Of a stretch of 64,000 bases of DNA, positions 59,971-64,000 are shown piece after piece. The stretch is from assembly GCA_947034895.1 (NCBI GenBank), contig OX344764.1, positions 59,811,348 through 59,875,347 on the forward strand, in the 5' to 3' direction. Below the pieces are notes generated by a model. It was not told where the DNA came from, did not search any database, and saw only the letters and a program-made list of their open reading frames with translations. How positions within the stretch are numbered: position 1 is the first letter of the stretch; each line of letters begins with the position of its first letter. Position numbers and translations under genes: made by a program. The DNA comes from Rhytidiadelphus loreus. Taxonomy: Eukaryota > Streptophyta > Bryopsida > Hypnales > Hylocomiaceae.

Positions 59971-60766
59971 TAGAGACTAAATTACAAGAAGTGTGGAGAA
60001 ATCTTCTCAAGGTTTTCGATAATACTTCCATCAATTCTTCCAATTGGAGAAAGGGTCATCGTTTGGAAATTATTGGAGTGCATTCTACACAACGTAACTA
60101 TTGGGGGAGTATTTTTCAGTCAATAATAATTCATTCAATAAAAATTTATAATTCTTAAAAAAATTTACCATAAACTTCCCAAAAGAATCTTCATTCCGTT
60201 TATAAAGAATCTTGAAAATTTTGTACTTGTGATAGAAGTTCCTCTATTCTGATAAATTTGAGTTCATTAATTAAATATATATATATATAATTTGTACATT
60301 TTTTTGAAAAAATATTTTATACAAGTGTGTTACTTGAACCTCCGTATGTAAAAATATATAATTTTTCAATTAGCTACGGCAATTTCTAAAGTATATGAAA
60401 ACTTATGAGAGACTATATCTTTTGCAATTCATATCCAAAGGACCAAAGATTCATAAATAGGTCCATATGACTAAATCATCAGAACATGATTTTTTCATAA
60501 TTCAAAAAAATGTTTAGCTAAATTTATAAATAGCTCATAGAATGGACTACCAAATAGAGGCTATTATGTGGGCTAAATGACTATTTTTTTTATTTTGTGG
60601 GGGGGAGATTGTACTATTTTCAGCCTTAAAGCACACTTGGAACTAAAATTAGAGATTTGAGGTAATCTTGTAGGATTTACACACTAATGAAGAGATATTT
60701 TTACAAGTTGTGAAATTGTTACCTTACACATGTACTCAAAGTGCATTTTCTTTACACTAGTAGACG

Positions 60767-60880
60767 GTCTATAGAATTTAATTTTTGAAATGTCATTGAT
60801 TGACCAATAACCCTTTAAGTTGGGTCTATAGAATTTAATTTTTGAAATGTCATTGATTGACCAATAACCCTTTAAGTTGG
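60767..60880 (+). repeat. Perfect 57-bp tandem duplication
   Basis: Two identical adjacent units (60,767-60,823, 60,824-60,880), GTCTATAGAA to TTTAAGTTGG, show no difference, so this is a recent event or an assembly artefact. Confidence 0.95.
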
Positions 60881-61065
60881 AAAAATGATCAATTCCTGTT
60901 ATGTTTGTTTTGAATATTTTTTTGTCAATTTTATAAAAAAATTAAAACATTTTTTAGTTATTTAGTAATACTTTTATTTGCCAATTTTTGTGCATGAGAA
61001 GACACCATAAACAAGAGAAGAGCAAGAAATATATTAAAATAAGAAACAAGAATATATAAACAAGA

Positions 61066-61112
61066 AACTAGATTACAAGAGACTAGATTACAAGAGACTA
61101 GATTACAAGAGA
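61066..61112 (+). repeat. 15-bp tandem repeat (ACTAGATTACAAGAG)
   Basis: Three perfect units of ACTAGATTACAAGAG plus a partial unit. Confidence 0.9.
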
Positions 61113-62441
61113 CGTGTTGTCAAGACTAATACATCGTGGTTTGAGGAGAATAAAAACAATTTACATAAATAATTGGTAACACTTTATTTTTGATGTTCTA
61201 CTAATTTTTCATGTTATCATTTTTAAAAGAATTTCAATGGCCCTAGTACAACTCTATATGATACAAAATTAGCAAGTATTTATTGCAATGCTCAAACTAT
61301 TTTATTTATATTAAATGGTTTATTTACATTCATACATATATAGTTCTTGATTTTTTAATTTATTTGTAACTAACCAACTCCACTTCTTTTTTTTAATTTG
61401 AAACGTTCTCTTATGATTTTTCTGGTAGAACTTCATTTTGAAAAGTGATATATTGTTAATGTGCACTGAAAATGATTGATGAATTCTCATGAGGAAACAT
61501 AATTAGAATTATTAGTTATTTAAATATTTCATATAAATTTTTTTTAAAGCATGACACAATAGATCAAGGATTCAAGGCTCACTATAAGTATACAAAACTT
61601 TCACAAAGTAACATGAGCATTTCTATCAAGCAAGGTGATCATTATTGATTAAGTTGTCATTAAAACAAATATTTCACAAGGTAGATCTTCATTGAAGGAA
61701 CAAATTTTTATTTATTCACTGACAATAGATGTTGTATTTAATTAGTTAAAATCTCTATTCTTTTTTACTTTTGTGTTCATTTTTGGACTTTGGTTTCAGT
61801 TGTTCTTGATGGACTTCTATTTAATAGACTAAACCTTGCTTAAGCATATTTTGAATTATAAATTGATTCTACATCCAAAATGGACTACATTTATATGAAC
61901 AATGGTCATTCTTATATTATAGGAAATTTAATGGTTTGCAACACATCTATGATTGCAAATGTAACTTGAGTAGATATGCCTTATATTTTTATGGACATGT
62001 TTAAAGAAGCTTTGCAATACTAAGTATATAGTAATGTTGCATTTGTGTCCAAAGTAATTTGTTGATTTTATTCAGTTAACTTAAATTTTGGATAAATTGT
62101 TGTGAATTCTATAGGAAGGAATGTTTTGAAACATTTGCAAGTTATAGGGCATCTATGTGGTATTGTGCACTAATTTTCAACATCAATGTTCTTTTACAAA
62201 ACAAATTCTAATATAGATAGCATTCCATATCATTTATTGAGGAAAGATTTGTAATTTAAAAAAATAATACAATATGCTTTTGTATTTTTTTGTATTAACA
62301 AAGGTATTTAGTCAAAGACCAATACACTACAAGGCTTCATTTGTGTACTTTATCAAAACATAAACTTAATTAATGAACTTGTGGATGATATTTTGAAGGG
62401 GGGTTCGTATCAATAATAATAATTACTATGATGATGACTAA

Positions 62442-62550
62442 AATAAGGTAACTATAAATCATCATTTTGAAAATACATCATATTTAATATCTATAATTAT
62501 ATATCTATAATTAAAAATAATTAAAAATGATGATTTATAGTTACCTTATT
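62442..62550. repeat. 27-bp perfect inverted repeat
   Basis: AATAAGGTAACTATAAATCA (continuing to 62,468) is matched by its exact reverse complement at 62,524-62,550, around a loop of about 55 bp made of TATCTATAATTA units. It may be a foldback MITE; no target duplication is clear. Confidence 0.85.
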
Positions 62551-63403
62551 ACAGTATCTATAATTACATATCTATAATTAGAAATAAAATAACTATGAAT
62601 TTCTATTATTATTTTTTGGAATGTTTGTTTTCATTCATTTCTTACCAATCTTCAAGAGGTATTTATAGATCCTTTAGAAAATTTGTCTTAGCAAACTAAA
62701 TTTTTTGGTTTGAATGCATGAATATAAAAGTTACAAATTTAATGTTTTTAATATTTTTTAATTTTTTAATTTAAAAATTGTTTGAAAATTGAAGCTTTTG
62801 TCAATATACAATAAAGTGCTCAAAGAGCACTAAAAACTTATTCTAGATTGATCTAATGAAACATTGTTGTAATTTTCTACTACAACAATTTAGAACTTAT
62901 TTGAATCAATTGATCTAATGTTATAGTTATATCTACCCATCAACATAGATCAAAGTTTGGCAATTGAAATGCCATATTCAAGTGTTGACATCAAATTTAT
63001 TCTTATTTGATCCATGCATTCTCAATAACTTTCAAATTTTTTTATGATGATCTACCTTGAGCTCCAAGGTATTATTTAGTTTCATTTGTATTTATAACCT
63101 TGTTGTTATAACAACCATTATAATTGTCCCAACTTCTAATATACTATGGAATTTAGGCCTCAATCTTAATTTACTATGTACTATACACTCCTCTCACTTT
63201 GCATGATGGGTTGGCTACCTTATACTTTCCAAATTGTACTAGGGCTAATTTATGAATTGTAATTCACAAGGCTACACCAATTGACTAGTAAAATTAAACT
63301 TTCCTTTTATTTAAAAGAATACAAGAAGAAATGAAGAATTTTTTTAATCTATTCTTACGAGCACTATGAATTAAGAGTATTGATGTCATTCAAAGTCCCC
63401 CCC

Positions 63404-63421
63404 TCCACCACCACCACCACC
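63404..63421 (+). repeat. (CCA)n microsatellite
   Basis: A short run of CCACCACCACCACC. Confidence 0.85.
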
Positions 63422-63832
63422 GCATGACAATGAGAGCAACATAGAAAAAACTTACTTTTGAAGGTGAACTGGTGAACAATTCAAAATACCATTTTGGGAG
63501 CAACATTATTTTAAGTGTCTATTTGTTCAAGTCAAGGAAGTGGTCTTTTCCATGTGTTTTAAGTGTCTATTTGGAGGTGCATGTAGGTGTGAAAGGGTTG
63601 TGATTTGACCCTGGAATTCCAAGGCCTACTCAACCTCCAATATCAACACACTTTTGCATTGCACACCTGCATGGTTTGCAATTGCATTCCCCAAGCCAAG
63701 CTAGGTCCCACATAAAATTCTATGCAAACATGGAAACTACAAGCCTCCTTCTAAAGTCGTTGAAGGGGGCACCTAAAACACCCACACCAATTACAAACAA
63801 CATTGCTCAATCCATTATTATGATATGCCTCT

Positions 63833-64000
63833 AAGGTGTGCCCCCCAAATGTGCCCCCCACCCTAACTACCATCTTCACTTTGTATACATCTCCTAAATC
63901 AATTACGGGATCAATTATGTACCTATATCAATTAGAACCAAACTTTGTTCCTTCCTAACTTTTGCATACGGTATCCAAATGTGACGTTCTTTGGTGCGTT
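63833..64000 (+). repeat. Dispersed repeat R4, copy 2 (cut by the window edge)
   Basis: Matches 58,840-59,010 with many substitutions and a short extra segment near 63,903-63,912. It runs off the right edge. Confidence 0.6.

Larger units (their letters stand above)
59975..63832. other. AT-rich, gene-free stretch with small local repeats
   Basis: It contains a perfect 57-bp tandem duplication (60,767-60,880), a 15-bp tandem repeat (61,066-61,112), a 27-bp perfect inverted repeat (62,442-62,550) and (CCA)n at 63,404-63,421. No gene is recognisable on either strand. Confidence 0.5.

Overview
The window is nuclear DNA of a land plant. It is AT-rich (roughly 30% GC outside genes) and packed with old, diverged repeats. 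Only one stretch, about 41.3-56 kb, looks gene-like in base composition. The evidence for a plant is a spliced PIG-V gene with plant-like sequence, a plant-type F-box/beta-propeller gene, CACTA elements with a plant-style CACTACAAGAAA terminus, a decayed chromodomain Ty3/gypsy element and a telo-box in the PIG-V promoter. Compact PIG-V introns next to very decayed transposons fit a fern, lycophyte, moss or gymnosperm, but I cannot name a species from sequence alone.

Layout. 0-5 kb: an old TIR repeat and a decayed, once-spliced gene on the minus strand. That gene encodes a protein with HUH (rolling-circle Rep-type) motifs HLQ and YxxKD; it resembles a Replitron or CRESS-type Rep rather than a known plant gene. 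5-13.7 kb: nested repeats with TTAACCCYTAAA termini, including one 222-bp insertion whose empty site is preserved in two sister copies and shows a TTAA target duplication. 13.7-17.3 kb: unassigned DNA rich in a CAATTAGAC motif. 17.37-19.81 kb: a 2.44-kb non-autonomous CACTA element with a 3-bp target duplication. 19.8-25.6 kb: a third copy of the GC-rich TIR family and an older relative of the CACTA element carrying a nested hairpin CACTA foldback. 25.9-32.4 kb: a duplicated block ending in minisatellites, then a satellite of about 105-bp units interrupted by a 2.3-kb GC-richer block with another near-perfect hairpin element. 34.6-38.7 kb: remains of a chromovirus (RT, integrase and chromodomain recognisable, all broken). 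39.5-40.7 kb: a small CACTAG foldback and another TTAA-type repeat copy.

Genes. 42,118-43,383 (+) is an intact intronless F-box protein of 421 aa. 44,601-49,094 (-) is a complete eight-exon PIG-V (GPI mannosyltransferase 2) gene whose joints all keep frame. Facing away from it across a short shared promoter is a plus-strand multi-exon candidate (about 49.7-50.9 kb) whose product I do not recognise. 50.9-56.4 kb has moderate GC but no gene I can defend. 56.4-64 kb is repeats again, including a tandem dimer of a TA-inserting MITE.

The genes do not form a pathway: the F-box protein would act in ubiquitin ligase complexes and PIG-V in ER GPI-anchor synthesis. The main interest lies in the mobile DNA: a HUH-endonuclease pseudogene in a plant chromosome, a TTAA-specific (piggyBac-like) family of non-autonomous elements, and CACTA-derived hairpins able to make small RNAs.
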